Part shown: piece by piece, positions 19,493-28,472 of the stretch
Numbering within the stretch: the stretch's first letter is position 1
Layout: each line of letters starts with the position of its first letter
NCBI RefSeq assembly: GCF_904424705.1
Contig: NZ_CAJGBF010000026.1
Span: 1-47,538, forward strand
Direction of reading: 5' to 3'
DNA: 47,538 nucleotides
Source: Rossellomorea arthrocnemi
GTDB taxonomy: Bacteria; Bacillota; Bacilli; Bacillales; Bacillaceae_B
Position numbers and translations under genes: made by a program
The notes under the pieces: generated by a model
What the model saw: only the letters and a program-made list of their open reading frames with translations
Database searches by the model: none
Told to the model about the DNA's origin: nothing

Positions 19493-20254
19493 TCACTGCC
19501 CATTTTTAAAAAAGTATAATAAAACCCCTGCCGCAATCGCTACGTTTAACGATTCACTCTTCCCGTATATAGGGATGTACAAGTTCTGATCCGTTTCAGT
19601 TAAGAGATCCTTCGACATACCATTCCCCTCGTTCCCTACGATGAGGGCATAAGATGACCCGGGTGTGATTGTCGTATACTCCACCCCCTTTTCAAGGGCA
19701 GTCCCATATATGGGGATGTCCCGCTCTTTCAGGGCTGAAATCGTTTCAGTGAGGTCCTTTCTGACGATGGGAATATGAAAATGGCTCCCTTGTGCAGAAC
19801 GCAATACTTTAGGGTTATAAGGATCCACTGTCCCCTTGCCTAACACGACCATATCGATTCCAGCTGCATCGGCTGTTCGGATGATCGTTCCGATATTTCC
19901 CGGATCCTGCAGACCATCCAGAAGCATAAAGGTGGTGGCCCTCTTGATATCATGCTCGTCTTCTTTTTGCTTACAAATTGCAAAGATTCCTTGTGACGTT
20001 TCGGTAGCAGACAGGACTTTTCCTACTTCATCCGATACCATGGTAACGTGAACAGTGTCCACCGTCCATTTCTGAGGCAGATCGATTCCTTCTACAAGGA
20101 TCAGTTCAAGGAGCGTATCCTCCTGCTTCAATGCTTCTTCCACGAGGTGAAATCCTTCAATGATATATGTACGGGTAAGATCCCGTTCTTTTTTGGTTAA
20201 TAACTTTTTCCACTGCTTCACAACAGGATTTTTCGAGGATTGAATATACTTCAA
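19493..20254 (-). CDS. ysgA: TrmH/SpoU family RNA 2'-O-methyltransferase (YsgA-like)
   Basis: A SPOUT-fold methyltransferase predicted to modify ribose 2'-OH in rRNA or tRNA with SAM. The 253-residue protein has an N-terminal substrate-binding domain (SSKNPVVKQWKKLLTKKERD) and the knotted catalytic domain with LLDGLQDPGNIGTIIRTADAAG, LIVGNEGNGM and PIYGKSESLNVAIAAG. The start is the TTG at 20254 because AAAGGAG sits nine bases upstream; the frame continues upstream but loses homology. It is upstream of pheS, as in B. subtilis ysgA. The precise RNA target cannot be read from sequence. Confidence 0.92.
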   Translation of the reverse strand: MKYIQSSKNPVVKQWKKLLTKKERDLTRTYIIEGFHLVEEALKQEDTLLELILVEGIDLPQKWTVDTVHVTMVSDEVGKVLSATETSQGIFAICKQKEDEHDIKRATTFMLLDGLQDPGNIGTIIRTADAAGIDMVVLGKGTVDPYNPKVLRSAQGSHFHIPIVRKDLTETISALKERDIPIYGTALEKGVEYTTITPGSSYALIVGNEGNGMSKDLLTETDQNLYIPIYGKSESLNVAIAAGVLLYFFKNGQ

Positions 20255-20378
20255 CCGTATCCGCTCCTTTAAATGACTATTCAAGGTCTCATTATACCTT
20301 AACTTTCGTACATAATAAATTCAATTTGAGACAAGATAACAATGAATTCCTCATCCTAGCAAAAAGGAGAAATGTGTG

Positions 20379-20600
20379 ATGAATCTTAACTTAAGAAAAG
20401 CAATCATACACAACGTATCTGGTAACAACCAGGACGAACTGAGAGACACCATTGTTGATGCCATCCAGGGAGGAGAAGAGAAAACCCTTCCCGGTCTTGG
20501 TGTACTTCTTGAAGTCTTCTGGCAAAATGCAGATCCCCAGGAACAAAAAATGGTCCTTGAAACGTTAGAGGAATCATTACAGCAGCAACAAACGCAGTAA
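20379..20600 (+). CDS. sspI: Small acid-soluble spore protein SspI
   Basis: A 73-residue minor SASP packed in the spore core. It begins [18 protein letters not shown] and contains the family block [33 protein letters not shown] precedes it; I chose the ATG at 20379 over the adjacent GTG at 20376. A CATAATA at 20311-20317 fits the -10 of a sigma-G promoter, but I cannot find a convincing -35. The gene is plus-strand, divergent from ysgA, and marks the organism as a spore former. Confidence 0.96.
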   Translation: MNLNLRKAIIHNVSGNNQDELRDTIVDAIQGGEEKTLPGLGVLLEVFWQNADPQEQKMVLETLEESLQQQQTQ

Positions 20601-20606
20601 ATGCAT

Positions 20607-20650
20607 GGGCAATCCTGAAAAAGGGTTGCCCTTGTTTTATTATACGACCA
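20607..20650 (+). terminator. Terminator of sspI
   Basis: GGGCAATCCT pairs with AGGGTTGCCC, followed by TTGTTTTATT, just after the sspI stop codon. Confidence 0.85.
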
Positions 20651-20723
20651 TTTTTCCTGATTTGGTTTTAAGACCATGCTTTCAGTGGTAATGGAGAATA
20701 CATACAAACGGAAGGAGAAACGA

Positions 20724-21269
20724 ATGATGAGTCAGGGGAAAAGCGCATTATTGATCATCGACATGATAAATACATTTGATTTCCAAGGTGGAGAGGATTT
20801 GTACGAAAACACAATGAAAATTGTTGACAATATCCGTGAATTGAAGAAGAAGGCTAAGGCAGCCCGGTTGCCTGTCATTTATGTGAATGACAACTATGGC
20901 CTTTGGCAGGACAATATGAATGACATCATTGAGGAGTGTAAAAAAGGAAAAGGAAAACACGTGATTAAAAAACTTCATCCGGATACAGACGATTATTTTA
21001 TCATCAAACCGAAACATTCCTGCTTTTTCGGTACACAGCTTGATATCCTGCTTCATCAGCTTGATGTAAGACACCTCATCATAACAGGAATCGCCGGCGA
21101 CATCTGTGTTCTGTACACCGCCAATGATGCCTATATGAGAGAATATGACATGTCGATCCCAATGGATTGCATGGCTTCAGAAACAAATGAAGACAATGAA
21201 AGTGCCATTCGTATCATCCAAAAAACGATTGGTGCGGACATGGCTTCATCGGAGGAAATGACTTTTTGA
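20724..21269 (+). CDS. Cysteine hydrolase, isochorismatase-like family
   Basis: An isochorismatase-fold hydrolase; relatives include nicotinamidases, N-carbamoylsarcosine amidases and isochorismatases. The catalytic triad is visible: Asp in ALLIIDMIN, Lys in IIKPKHSCFFGT, and Cys in ITGIAGDICVLYTANDA. Its 181 residues are typical for the family. AAGGAG precedes two adjacent ATGs at 20724 and 20727, and either could be used. It is not part of the B. subtilis order here as I know it. The substrate cannot be assigned from sequence, and the neighbours (sspI, an M42 peptidase) do not point to one. Confidence 0.88.
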   Translation: MMSQGKSALLIIDMINTFDFQGGEDLYENTMKIVDNIRELKKKAKAARLPVIYVNDNYGLWQDNMNDIIEECKKGKGKHVIKKLHPDTDDYFIIKPKHSCFFGTQLDILLHQLDVRHLIITGIAGDICVLYTANDAYMREYDMSIPMDCMASETNEDNESAIRIIQKTIGADMASSEEMTF

Positions 21270-21287
21270 GATACAGTTATTTTAAAA

Positions 21288-21320
21288 GATGCCTTTGGTT
21301 CAAAATGAACCAAAGGCATC
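21288..21320. terminator. Bidirectional terminator between convergent genes
   Basis: A perfect GATGCCTTTGGTT / AACCAAAGGCATC stem with T-rich sequence on both sides serves the isochorismatase-like gene (plus) and the M42 peptidase gene (minus). Confidence 0.88.
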
Positions 21321-21337
21321 TATTTTAGTGTTGTCTA

Positions 21338-22423
21338 TTAATCAAATGTAATGTTCGCCACTGTATCCTTATCGAGCTTCTTGATCACTTCAGTAATCAA
21401 TTTAACGGCGTTCTCGTAATCATCACGATGCAACATGGCTGCATGAGAGTGGATATAGCGTGTGGCAATGGTAATCGAGAGAGCAGGGACTCCATTCGCG
21501 GTTAAATGAATCGCACCGGAATCCGTCCCTCCGCCTGCAATGGCATCGAATTGGTACGGGATGTTATGTTCATCTGCTGTATTTGTAACAAAATCACGAA
21601 GTCCTTTGTGAGAAACCATGGATGCATCATAAAGAATGATTTGTGGTCCATCTCCCATCTTACTTGATGCTTCTTTATCAGAAACACCCGGCGTGTCCCC
21701 TGCGATTCCAACATCCACACCAAAGCCTATATCAGGCTGAATCTTGGCAGCCGCCGTTCTTGCTCCACGAAGACCAACCTCTTCCTGAACTGTACCGACA
21801 CCGTAAACGACGTTTGGATGCTGTTCATCCTTCAGGTTTCTAAGTACATCGATGGCAATCGCACATCCAATGCGGTTATCCCATGCTTTCGCCAAAAGCA
21901 TCTTCTCGTTGTTCATCACCGTGAATTCGAAATGAGGGACAACCATATCTCCCGGCTTCACTCCCCATTCCAGTACTTGCTCACGGCTTGAGGCACCGAT
22001 ATCAATAAACATATCTTTAATTTCAACCGGCTTTTTCCGAGCTTCAGGAGGCAGAATATGCGGCGGCTTGGATCCGATCACACCCGTTACTTCTCCTTTG
22101 CCTGTTACGATCGTCACCCGCTGGGCAAGCATGACCTGTGACCACCAGCCTCCTACAGTTTGAAACCGGAGGAACCCTTTGCTGTCAATTTGAGTGATCA
22201 TGAACCCGACTTCATCTAAATGTCCGGCCACCATGATCTTGGGTCCGTTTTCATCGCCTACTTTTTTCGCGATTAAACTCCCCAGATTATCTGTCGTCAC
22301 TTCATCTGCAAACGGCTCTATGTATTTCTTCATGACTTCCCTTACTTCTCTCTCATTACCCGGTACACCTTTGGCATCGGTTAAATCCTTGAGCATTGTC
22401 AATGTTTCATCTAATTTCGCCAT
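21338..22423 (-). CDS. ysdC: M42 family metallopeptidase (glutamyl aminopeptidase/endoglucanase-like)
   Basis: A predicted cytosolic tetrahedral (TET) aminopeptidase with two metal ions. The 361-residue protein has the M42 metal ligands in [30 protein letters not shown] and the C-terminal [18 protein letters not shown]. Family members trim N-terminal residues from peptides, and some are annotated as endoglucanases by old error. The ATG follows GGGGGTCG. Position agrees with B. subtilis ysdC. Confidence 0.93.
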   Translation of the reverse strand: MAKLDETLTMLKDLTDAKGVPGNEREVREVMKKYIEPFADEVTTDNLGSLIAKKVGDENGPKIMVAGHLDEVGFMITQIDSKGFLRFQTVGGWWSQVMLAQRVTIVTGKGEVTGVIGSKPPHILPPEARKKPVEIKDMFIDIGASSREQVLEWGVKPGDMVVPHFEFTVMNNEKMLLAKAWDNRIGCAIAIDVLRNLKDEQHPNVVYGVGTVQEEVGLRGARTAAAKIQPDIGFGVDVGIAGDTPGVSDKEASSKMGDGPQIILYDASMVSHKGLRDFVTNTADEHNIPYQFDAIAGGGTDSGAIHLTANGVPALSITIATRYIHSHAAMLHRDDYENAVKLITEVIKKLDKDTVANITFD

Positions 22424-22527
22424 TGTTTCGACCCCCTAAATATTTATTCCCTTTCATTATACTAAAACCTGTCCGATTCATCAAAATTTCCTGAATCTTC
22501 TTTACCATCAAAGGGAATAATTCTTTG

Positions 22528-23016
22528 TTAATATCCTTCTTTTTGACGATTATAATTCACTTCATTTTTTTTCACATACGCATCAAAAACCTCTTCATGA
22601 GAAAATCCGAGAAGTTCCCCCAGGTACACGTAGTGTCTGAATAACTCCTGAAAATGTTCAACCGAGCGTTCGTTAGCAAAGTGGTTGGCATATTTGAATA
22701 CGTCCATGAATTGCTTTGTCACATCTTCGTTCGTATAGTTTGTCTCACCTACATCGAATTGTTGTATGCCAATTTCGATTCCCAATGACAGGATAAAATG
22801 TACTCCATCCACAAATTCTTCAAGAATCACTTCCTTTGAAGAAGAGGGCTTTGTACTCCAGAACTTAAAGCTTCTCGTTTCATTGGCCAGTTCCCCGATT
22901 TCAACGAGGAGAGCAAGGATTTTCTTGTCGATCAAGTCCTCCTTCTCCAACCCGTGTTCCTCTTCAATATGCTGATCCAGCTTTTTCTGCATGTCCAATA
23001 ACGTTTCAATATTCAT
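22528..23016 (-). CDS. All-alpha dimeric dUTPase-like protein
   Basis: The 162-residue helical protein fits the dimeric dUTP diphosphatase family (dUTPase_2, related to MazG). The metal-binding helices LLVEIGELANETRSFKFW and VILEEFVDGVHFILSLGIE supply the usual paired Glu/Asp clusters. It would hydrolyse dUTP to dUMP and so keep uracil out of DNA. The ATG follows AGGGGAG. It lies between ysdC and divergent ysdB. A different NTP substrate is possible, because MazG-like folds vary in specificity. Confidence 0.85.
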   Translation of the reverse strand: MNIETLLDMQKKLDQHIEEEHGLEKEDLIDKKILALLVEIGELANETRSFKFWSTKPSSSKEVILEEFVDGVHFILSLGIEIGIQQFDVGETNYTNEDVTKQFMDVFKYANHFANERSVEHFQELFRHYVYLGELLGFSHEEVFDAYVKKNEVNYNRQKEGY

Positions 23017-23096
23017 ATTAAACTCCCCTTACGATCGCCTTTATTTCTTATGTACTCTCCTAGTATGACAAATTTTTAAACAAATTTATAATAATA

Positions 23097-23122
23097 TGAA
23101 ACCTTTTTCTGTTTTAATCGTA
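23097..23122 (+). promoter_or_regulatory. Sigma-W promoter of ysdB
   Basis: TGAAAC (23097-23102), exactly 16 bases, then CGTA (23119-23122): a perfect match to the sigma-W consensus. The B. subtilis ysdB gene is a known member of the cell-envelope-stress sigma-W regulon, so control is conserved. Confidence 0.9.
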
Positions 23123-23161
23123 AATAATAGTGGAAGAAATATGCCTATGGAGGTAATGGTT

Positions 23162-23560
23162 ATGCTTTGGCTTATTCGGTTAGTGATTTTTTTCCTTATT
23201 ATTTACCTTTTATACAGCAGCGTCAAATACATTATAAACCCAAAGCGAAAACTGGAGCTTGCCCAGGAGCAGAAACGTTTTTATTTTCTCGATAATCAGG
23301 AAAATGTCCGAAAGAATTTTCACATAACGTACAAAGGAGTACGATTTGAAGGGGAAAAATACCTTGGTGCCACTGAAAAGTCATTCGATGTGGTTTCCAT
23401 CTTCGTATGGACTAAAAATGTCTCTTCATTAAAAGGTCTGACCCGGGAGGACTTCGAATACCTGCAGAACGAAATCAAGGAAAGATACCCCAATGCCAAA
23501 CTCGACTGGAAAAGCCCGATCCACGAATTCCTTCAAAAAGCACAACAAAAAAACGACTAG
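23162..23560 (+). CDS. ysdB: Sigma-W-regulated protein YsdB
   Basis: A 132-residue protein with one N-terminal transmembrane helix (about residues 2-20) and a cytosolic domain containing ENVRKNFHITYKGVRFEGEKYLG and SIFVWTKN. The function is unknown. I chose the ATG at 23162 because GGAGG is placed eight bases upstream. Earlier in-frame ATGs would overlap the ribosome site or lack one. The promoter at 23097-23122 puts it under envelope-stress control. Its stop codon lies inside the terminator stem. Confidence 0.9.
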   Translation: MLWLIRLVIFFLIIYLLYSSVKYIINPKRKLELAQEQKRFYFLDNQENVRKNFHITYKGVRFEGEKYLGATEKSFDVVSIFVWTKNVSSLKGLTREDFEYLQNEIKERYPNAKLDWKSPIHEFLQKAQQKND

Positions 23561-23579
23561 CTCTGCTGGTCGTTTTTTA
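23552..23579 (+). terminator. Terminator of ysdB
   Basis: AACGAC-TAG pairs with CTG-GTCGTT, followed by TTTTT. The ysdB stop codon is within the stem. The next gene on the minus strand ends a few bases beyond. Confidence 0.8.
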
Positions 23580-23583
23580 CTTA

Positions 23584-24153
23584 TTATTTACTAGGAAAAA
23601 ACTCTCTCCACTGAATGACACGTACTTTCTCCCTTAGCAGGTAAAATAAGACGATGAGTGCGATGAAAATCATGACAAGAATAGGCGGGGAAAATTGTTT
23701 GATGTATTGGCCGAATACTGTGTAAAAAAATGCTAGGGGGGTGTTTGAAAGGACAGAAGCACGAATAAAAGGTTTCAACTCTTTCTTCCTCTCAAGGAGG
23801 CATAGGTTCAGCAGTTGATAATGAACAAAAGGGATCAATCTGAGCACCGCAATCTGCCCGGTGGTCAGGGTGGCATTTCGTCCAAACCACTTCTCTTTCA
23901 GCCTCAGGAGCTTTTCATAAAACGATTTGAACCCTTTTATGACAAAATAAAAAGTGACAGATAAGAGCGTTAATCCAATCAATGAGTACAGTGTACCGAA
24001 GAGGCTCCCGAACAGAATTCCTCCCGCCATACATACAAGAGCGACGGGAATGAATAGAAACTGCCTCAGAATATGAAATAAGATAAACAGAACAGGAGCC
24101 ATATATCCGCTTGCTTCCATCAGGGCGAATGCAGCAACCAACCGTTCGTCCAT
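23584..24153 (-). CDS. TVP38/TMEM64 (VTT domain) membrane protein
   Basis: A 189-residue polytopic protein of the SNARE-associated/DedA-related family, with about five hydrophobic segments. The VTT core includes LFIPVALVCMAGGILFGSLFGTLYSLIG and later GQIAVLRLIPFVHYQLLN. The family is linked to lipid transport or membrane homeostasis, but the role here is unknown. I chose the ATG at 24153 because AAGGAGG lies upstream. B. subtilis has a similar protein, YtxB, next to ytxC rather than here, so this may be the same gene at another place in the cluster. Confidence 0.85.
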   Translation of the reverse strand: MDERLVAAFALMEASGYMAPVLFILFHILRQFLFIPVALVCMAGGILFGSLFGTLYSLIGLTLLSVTFYFVIKGFKSFYEKLLRLKEKWFGRNATLTTGQIAVLRLIPFVHYQLLNLCLLERKKELKPFIRASVLSNTPLAFFYTVFGQYIKQFSPPILVMIFIALIVLFYLLREKVRVIQWREFFPSK

Positions 24154-24248
24154 GGTTAACGCGACCTCCTTCTGCTTTTCTAAGCTGTTAATCCACACTC
24201 TTTATATAGTATGTCATGCAGACGGGTTAAAGAATGAAAACTTTGGTT

Positions 24249-24527
24249 TCACAGGTTCGCGTTCAGCCAGATAAACAGCAGACAGTGAAGCATGACGAGT
24301 AAAGGGAATCCTATGGAAAACCGTTTGTGTTTCGTTTTATGACGGTACACCTTCATTCCCAAAAAGGCGCCGACACTGCCTCCCACGATCGCAACCTGCC
24401 ACAGTACCCTTTCACTTATGCGGTATTGATGTCTCTCTGCTTTTCTCTTATCCCTTCCCATAATGATAAAGCCGATGAAATTGATGACGACGGCATATAA
24501 ATATAAGATTCCGGTTAGTGCATCCAT
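24249..24527 (-). CDS. ysdA: DUF1294 membrane protein (YsdA)
   Basis: A 92-residue protein with three hydrophobic segments and the DUF1294 signature GRDKRKAERHQYRISE followed by GGSVGAFLGMKVYRHKTKH. The function is unknown. The ATG follows AGCAGGTAAC. It sits downstream of the rplT terminator as in B. subtilis. Confidence 0.9.
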   Translation of the reverse strand: MDALTGILYLYAVVINFIGFIIMGRDKRKAERHQYRISERVLWQVAIVGGSVGAFLGMKVYRHKTKHKRFSIGFPLLVMLHCLLFIWLNANL

Positions 24528-24557
24528 GAATGTTACCTGCTTTCTGAAGTATTTGAT

Positions 24558-24588
24558 ATAAGAAAGGACCGGCCAGGGGCCAGTCCTT
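24558..24588 (-). terminator. Terminator of the infC-rpmI-rplT operon
   Basis: AAGGACTGGCC pairs with GGCCGGTCCTT on the minus strand, then TTCTTAT follows, about 25 bases after the rplT stop codon. Confidence 0.85.
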
Positions 24589-24612
24589 TTTCCACTAACG
24601 AGTTAGCAGTTA

Positions 24613-24990
<378 letters not shown>

Positions 24991-25000
24991 CTATTACTTC

Positions 25001-25201
25001 TTATTTTAGGTTGTCAAGCATATGACGAATGCGTTTGAAATCTCCTTTAGAGACAACAGCCGCTTTACGTAGCTTACGCTTTGCTTTAGTAGATTTGTTT
25101 GCGAATAAGTGGCTTGTGTAAGCGTGTGAACGTTTAAGTTTACCAGAACCTGTTTTCTTGAAACGCTTAGCTGAGCCGCGGTGAGTTTTCATTTTTGGCA
25201 T
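25001..25201 (-). CDS. rpmI: 50S ribosomal protein L35
   Basis: A 66-residue protein, starting [22 protein letters not shown] set the start at the ATG at 25201, which has AGGAGG upstream, though the frame runs open for 90 more bases. It lies between infC and rplT in the standard order. Confidence 0.98.
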   Translation of the reverse strand: MPKMKTHRGSAKRFKKTGSGKLKRSHAYTSHLFANKSTKAKRKLRKAAVVSKGDFKRIRHMLDNLK

Positions 25202-25223
25202 GTGCTTTTCCTCCTCGGGTCCT

Positions 25224-25742
25224 TTATTTTTCGTTAACTGGTGCAAGCACCAAGAACATACTGCGACCATCCATTTTCGGTTTTGATTCAACGGTTGCTA
25301 CATCTTTACACTCATCACTGAAGCGATCCAGAACACGTTGACCAATTTCTTTGTGCGTAATCGCACGACCTTTAAATCGGATTGACGCTTTGACTTTGTC
25401 TCCTTTTTCAAGGAACTTACGAGCGTTACGAAGCTTAGTGTTGAAATCATGCTCATCAATCGTCGGGCTTAAACGAACCTCTTTAAGATTGATGATTTTC
25501 TGATTCTTACGTGCTTCTTTTTCTTTCTTCTGTTGTTCAAACTTAAACTTACCGTAGTCCATGATACGAGCAACGGGTGGTTTTGCATTTGGAGCAACAA
25601 GAACAAGATCAAGATTTACACGTTCAGCAATTTCAAGAGCTTCATTCTTGGATTTAATTCCAAGTTGCTCACCGTTTTGATCGATAAGACGTACTTCACG
25701 GGCACGAATCGTTTCGTTTAAGATCATGTCTTTGCTAATAAT
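25224..25742 (-). CDS. infC: Translation initiation factor IF-3
   Basis: IF-3 keeps ribosomal subunits apart and monitors start-codon choice. The 172-residue protein contains the N domain ([40 protein letters not shown]) and the C domain ([33 protein letters not shown]). The family start MISKD aligns with two ATT codons; GGAGG lies six bases before the first ATT at 25742, so I read it as an ATT start. B. subtilis infC also uses ATT, which allows autoregulation by start-codon discrimination. Confidence 0.95.
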   Translation of the reverse strand: MISKDMILNETIRAREVRLIDQNGEQLGIKSKNEALEIAERVNLDLVLVAPNAKPPVARIMDYGKFKFEQQKKEKEARKNQKIINLKEVRLSPTIDEHDFNTKLRNARKFLEKGDKVKASIRFKGRAITHKEIGQRVLDRFSDECKDVATVESKPKMDGRSMFLVLAPVNEK

Positions 25743-25973
25743 TAGCCACCTCCAAGGTTTATTAAAAGAATACACGGCTTTGGCCGGCGCACCCGCTTCC
25801 CTTTTTGCGTGAAACACACAAAAAAAGATGCGAGTGTCGAAACACCCGCACCTGATTATTAAGCATATATAAATGGCTTTAATAGTCAATCACATACCTG
25901 TAAACAGCTGTAATGCGTTATTCAGGTGAGAAGCGGGTAGCTTCTTCTTGTACCAAACTGTATTCAATTCACC
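25743..25973 (-). promoter_or_regulatory. infC leader with attenuator (L20-type)
   Basis: The leader runs about 230 bases from the promoter at 25980-26008 to the infC start. It contains a terminator hairpin (GCGGGTGT-TTCG-ACACTCGC then TTTTTTT, 25820-25850) and upstream hairpins. In B. subtilis, L20 binds this leader and favours termination of infC-rpmI-rplT. The placement and the attenuator fit this, but I did not model the L20 binding pseudoknot. Confidence 0.8.
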
Positions 25974-25979
25974 TTAGAT

Positions 25980-26008
25980 AATATATCACATGACAATACC
26001 GCTGTCAA
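25980..26008 (-). promoter_or_regulatory. Sigma-A promoter of infC-rpmI-rplT
   Basis: TTGACA (26003-26008), a 17-base spacer and TATATT (25980-25985). Confidence 0.88.
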
Positions 26009-26085
26009 ATAATCATTTAATATCACAACGTATTTCATAATATCAGACATCTATGGAGAGTGCAATAGTTTTTTTGTAAAATAAG

Positions 26086-26152
26086 AGAGGGACGGACCTC
26101 AATTGGGACTCCGAATTCGAGACATAACGAACAATTGGAGGTCCGTCCCTCT
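26086..26152. repeat. Long hairpin with near-perfect 20-bp arms, REP-like candidate
   Basis: AGAGGGACGGACCTCAATTG at 26086-26105 is matched by its inverse at 26132-26152, with one extra base. A further GAATTC-centred palindrome lies in the loop. It directly follows the thrS stop and a T-rich stretch lies on each side, so it may also act as a terminator. The GGACGGACC motif resembles REP palindromes associated with RAYT-type transposases in Bacillus, although no such gene is in this window. Confidence 0.6.
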
Positions 26153-26158
26153 TCTTTT

Positions 26159-28090
26159 TTAGCGATTCGCTTCTTTTGTGATGTGTGTGATGAATTCGTC
26201 AAGGGATATGGTTTCTGATTTTTGCTCTCCGTATTTACGGACGTTTACTGCTGTTTCCTTGATTTCATTGTCACCCACTACAAGCATGTAAGGGACTTTG
26301 CTCATCTGTGCTTCGCGTATCTTATAACCGATTTTTTCATTACGGTCATCGATGTCCACACGCAGCCCTGCAGCCTGAAGCTTTTCTTTCACTTCTTTCG
26401 CATAATCGAAGTGAACATCAGGAGAAACCGGAATCACCTGAACCTGCGTTGGAGCGAGCCATGTCGGAAATGCTCCTTTGTATTCTTCAATCAGGAAGGC
26501 CACAAAGCGTTCCATTGTGGATACGACTCCACGGTGGATGACAACCGGACGGTGCTGCTTCCCGTCTTCCCCAACGTAAGTTAAGTCAAAGCGCTCAGGA
26601 AGTAAGAAGTCCAACTGAACCGTGGATAATGTTTCTTCCTTACCCAGGGCGGTCTTCACTTGAACGTCCAGTTTAGGGCCGTAGAATGCCGCTTCCCCTT
26701 CTGCTTCAAAGTACTCCACATCCAGTTCATCCATAGCTTCTTTGATCATTCCTTGTGCACGGGTCCACATTTCATCATCATCAAAGTATTTCTCAGTATC
26801 CTCAGGATCACGGTAAGACAGGCGGAACGAATAGTCATTCAGATCAAAGTCTTTATACACTTCCTGAACCAGGCGCACCACACGCTTGAATTCTTCTTTG
26901 ATCTGATCCGGGCGGACGAAGATATGTGCATCATTCAGAGTCATCCCGCGTACACGCTGAAGTCCTGACAGGGCACCTGATAATTCATAACGGTGCATGG
27001 TACCAAGCTCGGCGATACGGATCGGAAGCTCGCGGTAGCTGTGGATGCCGTTTTTATAAATCATCATATGATGAGGACAGTTCATCGGGCGAAGAACGAG
27101 ATCTTCATTGTCCATTTCCATGACTGGGAACATATTCTCCTGGTAGTGATCCCAGTGACCGCTTGTTTTGTAAAGCTCGACACTACCCATGATAGGAGTG
27201 TACACGTGATCATAGCCCAAACGCTCTTCTTTATCAACGATGTAACGTTCGATGATACGACGGATCGTGGCACCTTTAGGCAGCCACATCGGCAGGCCTT
27301 GTCCCACTTTTTGTGAGTTCATGAATAGATTCAATTCTTTACCGATTTTACGGTGGTCACGCTCTTTTGCTTCTTCTAAAAGACGCAAATGCTCTTCCAG
27401 ATCTTCTTTCTTGAAGAAAGCCGTACCGTAAATACGTTGAAGCATTTTATTATCGCTGTTTCCACGCCAGTAAGCACCGGCAATGCTCAACAGCTTGAAT
27501 TCTTTAATTTTATTTGTAGAAGGGATATGGACTCCACGGCACAGGTCGAAAAATTCACCCTGTTCATAGATGGAAACCTGTTCTCCTTCAGGAATGGCTT
27601 CAAGCAGTTCAAGCTTGTACTCGTCACCGATTTCTTCATACATTTTTTGAGCTTCATCACGACTTACTTCTTTCCGTACCACTTCCAGATTTTCTCCTGT
27701 GATCTTCTTCATTTCCTTCTCGATCAACGGTAGGTCTTCCGGAGTGAACGTGTGCTCTGAATCGATATCGTAGTAGAATCCGCCTTCAATGACCGGACCG
27801 ATTCCAAGCTTCGTTTCAGGATATAGACGTTTGATGGCCTGTGCCATTAAATGGGCCGTACTGTGACGAAGGACTTCAAGGGCATCCGCTGAAGGAGGTG
27901 TAACAATTTCAATCGCTCCATCTTCCTGAATCCCTGTACGCAGGTCGATCATTCCACCATTTATTTTACCAGCCAACGCCTTCTTCTTCAGTCCGGGACT
28001 GATGGACGCAGCAATTTCTTCTGTTGTTGACCCTTTGGGAAACTCCTTGACATTTCCATCAGGGAACTGCATTTTCACTACTTCTGACAT
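26159..28090 (-). CDS. thrS: Threonine--tRNA ligase
   Basis: It charges tRNA-Thr and edits mis-acylated Ser. The 643-residue protein has an N-terminal TGS domain (about 1-62), an editing (SAD) domain with [16 protein letters not shown] and the CRGVHIP segment, the class II core with the Zn ligands in [14 protein letters not shown], and motif 3 [16 protein letters not shown], then an anticodon-binding domain. Expression is controlled by the Thr T-box upstream at 28120-28400. Confidence 0.98.
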   Translation of the reverse strand: MSEVVKMQFPDGNVKEFPKGSTTEEIAASISPGLKKKALAGKINGGMIDLRTGIQEDGAIEIVTPPSADALEVLRHSTAHLMAQAIKRLYPETKLGIGPVIEGGFYYDIDSEHTFTPEDLPLIEKEMKKITGENLEVVRKEVSRDEAQKMYEEIGDEYKLELLEAIPEGEQVSIYEQGEFFDLCRGVHIPSTNKIKEFKLLSIAGAYWRGNSDNKMLQRIYGTAFFKKEDLEEHLRLLEEAKERDHRKIGKELNLFMNSQKVGQGLPMWLPKGATIRRIIERYIVDKEERLGYDHVYTPIMGSVELYKTSGHWDHYQENMFPVMEMDNEDLVLRPMNCPHHMMIYKNGIHSYRELPIRIAELGTMHRYELSGALSGLQRVRGMTLNDAHIFVRPDQIKEEFKRVVRLVQEVYKDFDLNDYSFRLSYRDPEDTEKYFDDDEMWTRAQGMIKEAMDELDVEYFEAEGEAAFYGPKLDVQVKTALGKEETLSTVQLDFLLPERFDLTYVGEDGKQHRPVVIHRGVVSTMERFVAFLIEEYKGAFPTWLAPTQVQVIPVSPDVHFDYAKEVKEKLQAAGLRVDIDDRNEKIGYKIREAQMSKVPYMLVVGDNEIKETAVNVRKYGEQKSETISLDEFITHITKEANR

Positions 28091-28119
28091 GTGATTTCAC
28101 TCCTTAAAGTATCTTTATA

Positions 28120-28400
28120 AAACATAAAAAACCCCGCCCCTTCACGTTTGAAGGGACGAGGTTAATAAGTAAACTCGTGGTTCCACCCAACTTCTCATTG
28201 TGTGCAACAATACATACAATGACTTCATTGAAAACGAATAACGACATTTAGCCGTCAATCATTACTGTGAATCCATTATTGATTCCGTTCATGATTGAAG
28301 TTCCGAGGTGGTAAATATCACTATCGAATTAGGAAGCTTGCAGCCGGGAGACTTCCCTCTCTGTGAATGAATAGGAATATTATTGTCCTCATCATAACCT
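28120..28400 (-). ncRNA. T-box leader (Thr) of thrS
   Basis: The T-box core TGGGTGGAACCACG lies at 28176-28189 on the minus strand, followed by the terminator stem CCTCGTCCCTTC / GAAGGGGCGGGG then TTTTTTA (about 28124-28162). A likely specifier ACC followed by A is at 28310-28312, fitting tRNA-Thr. This accounts for the gap between thrS and ytxC. Confidence 0.94.
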
Positions 28401-28425
28401 TTATTTATTGACTTATTATGTAGGT

Positions 28426-28454
28426 ATTATAATCGGTTATGTTTTGAAAAGCAA
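28426..28454 (-). promoter_or_regulatory. Sigma-A promoter of the thrS leader
   Basis: TTGCTT (28449-28454), a 17-base spacer and TATAAT (28426-28431), just upstream of the T-box leader. Confidence 0.65.
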
Positions 28455-28472
28455 GAGCTCCTAGAAAAAACC

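Noticed and set aside
20311..20317. A sigma-G promoter for sspI
   Set aside because: CATAATA fits the -10 but I could not find a matching -35 at the right distance, so I left it as a remark only.
28408..28433. TTGACT and TATAAT on the plus strand near the thrS leader
   Set aside because: The spacer is only 14 bases and no plus-strand gene follows. The same region holds the minus-strand thrS promoter.
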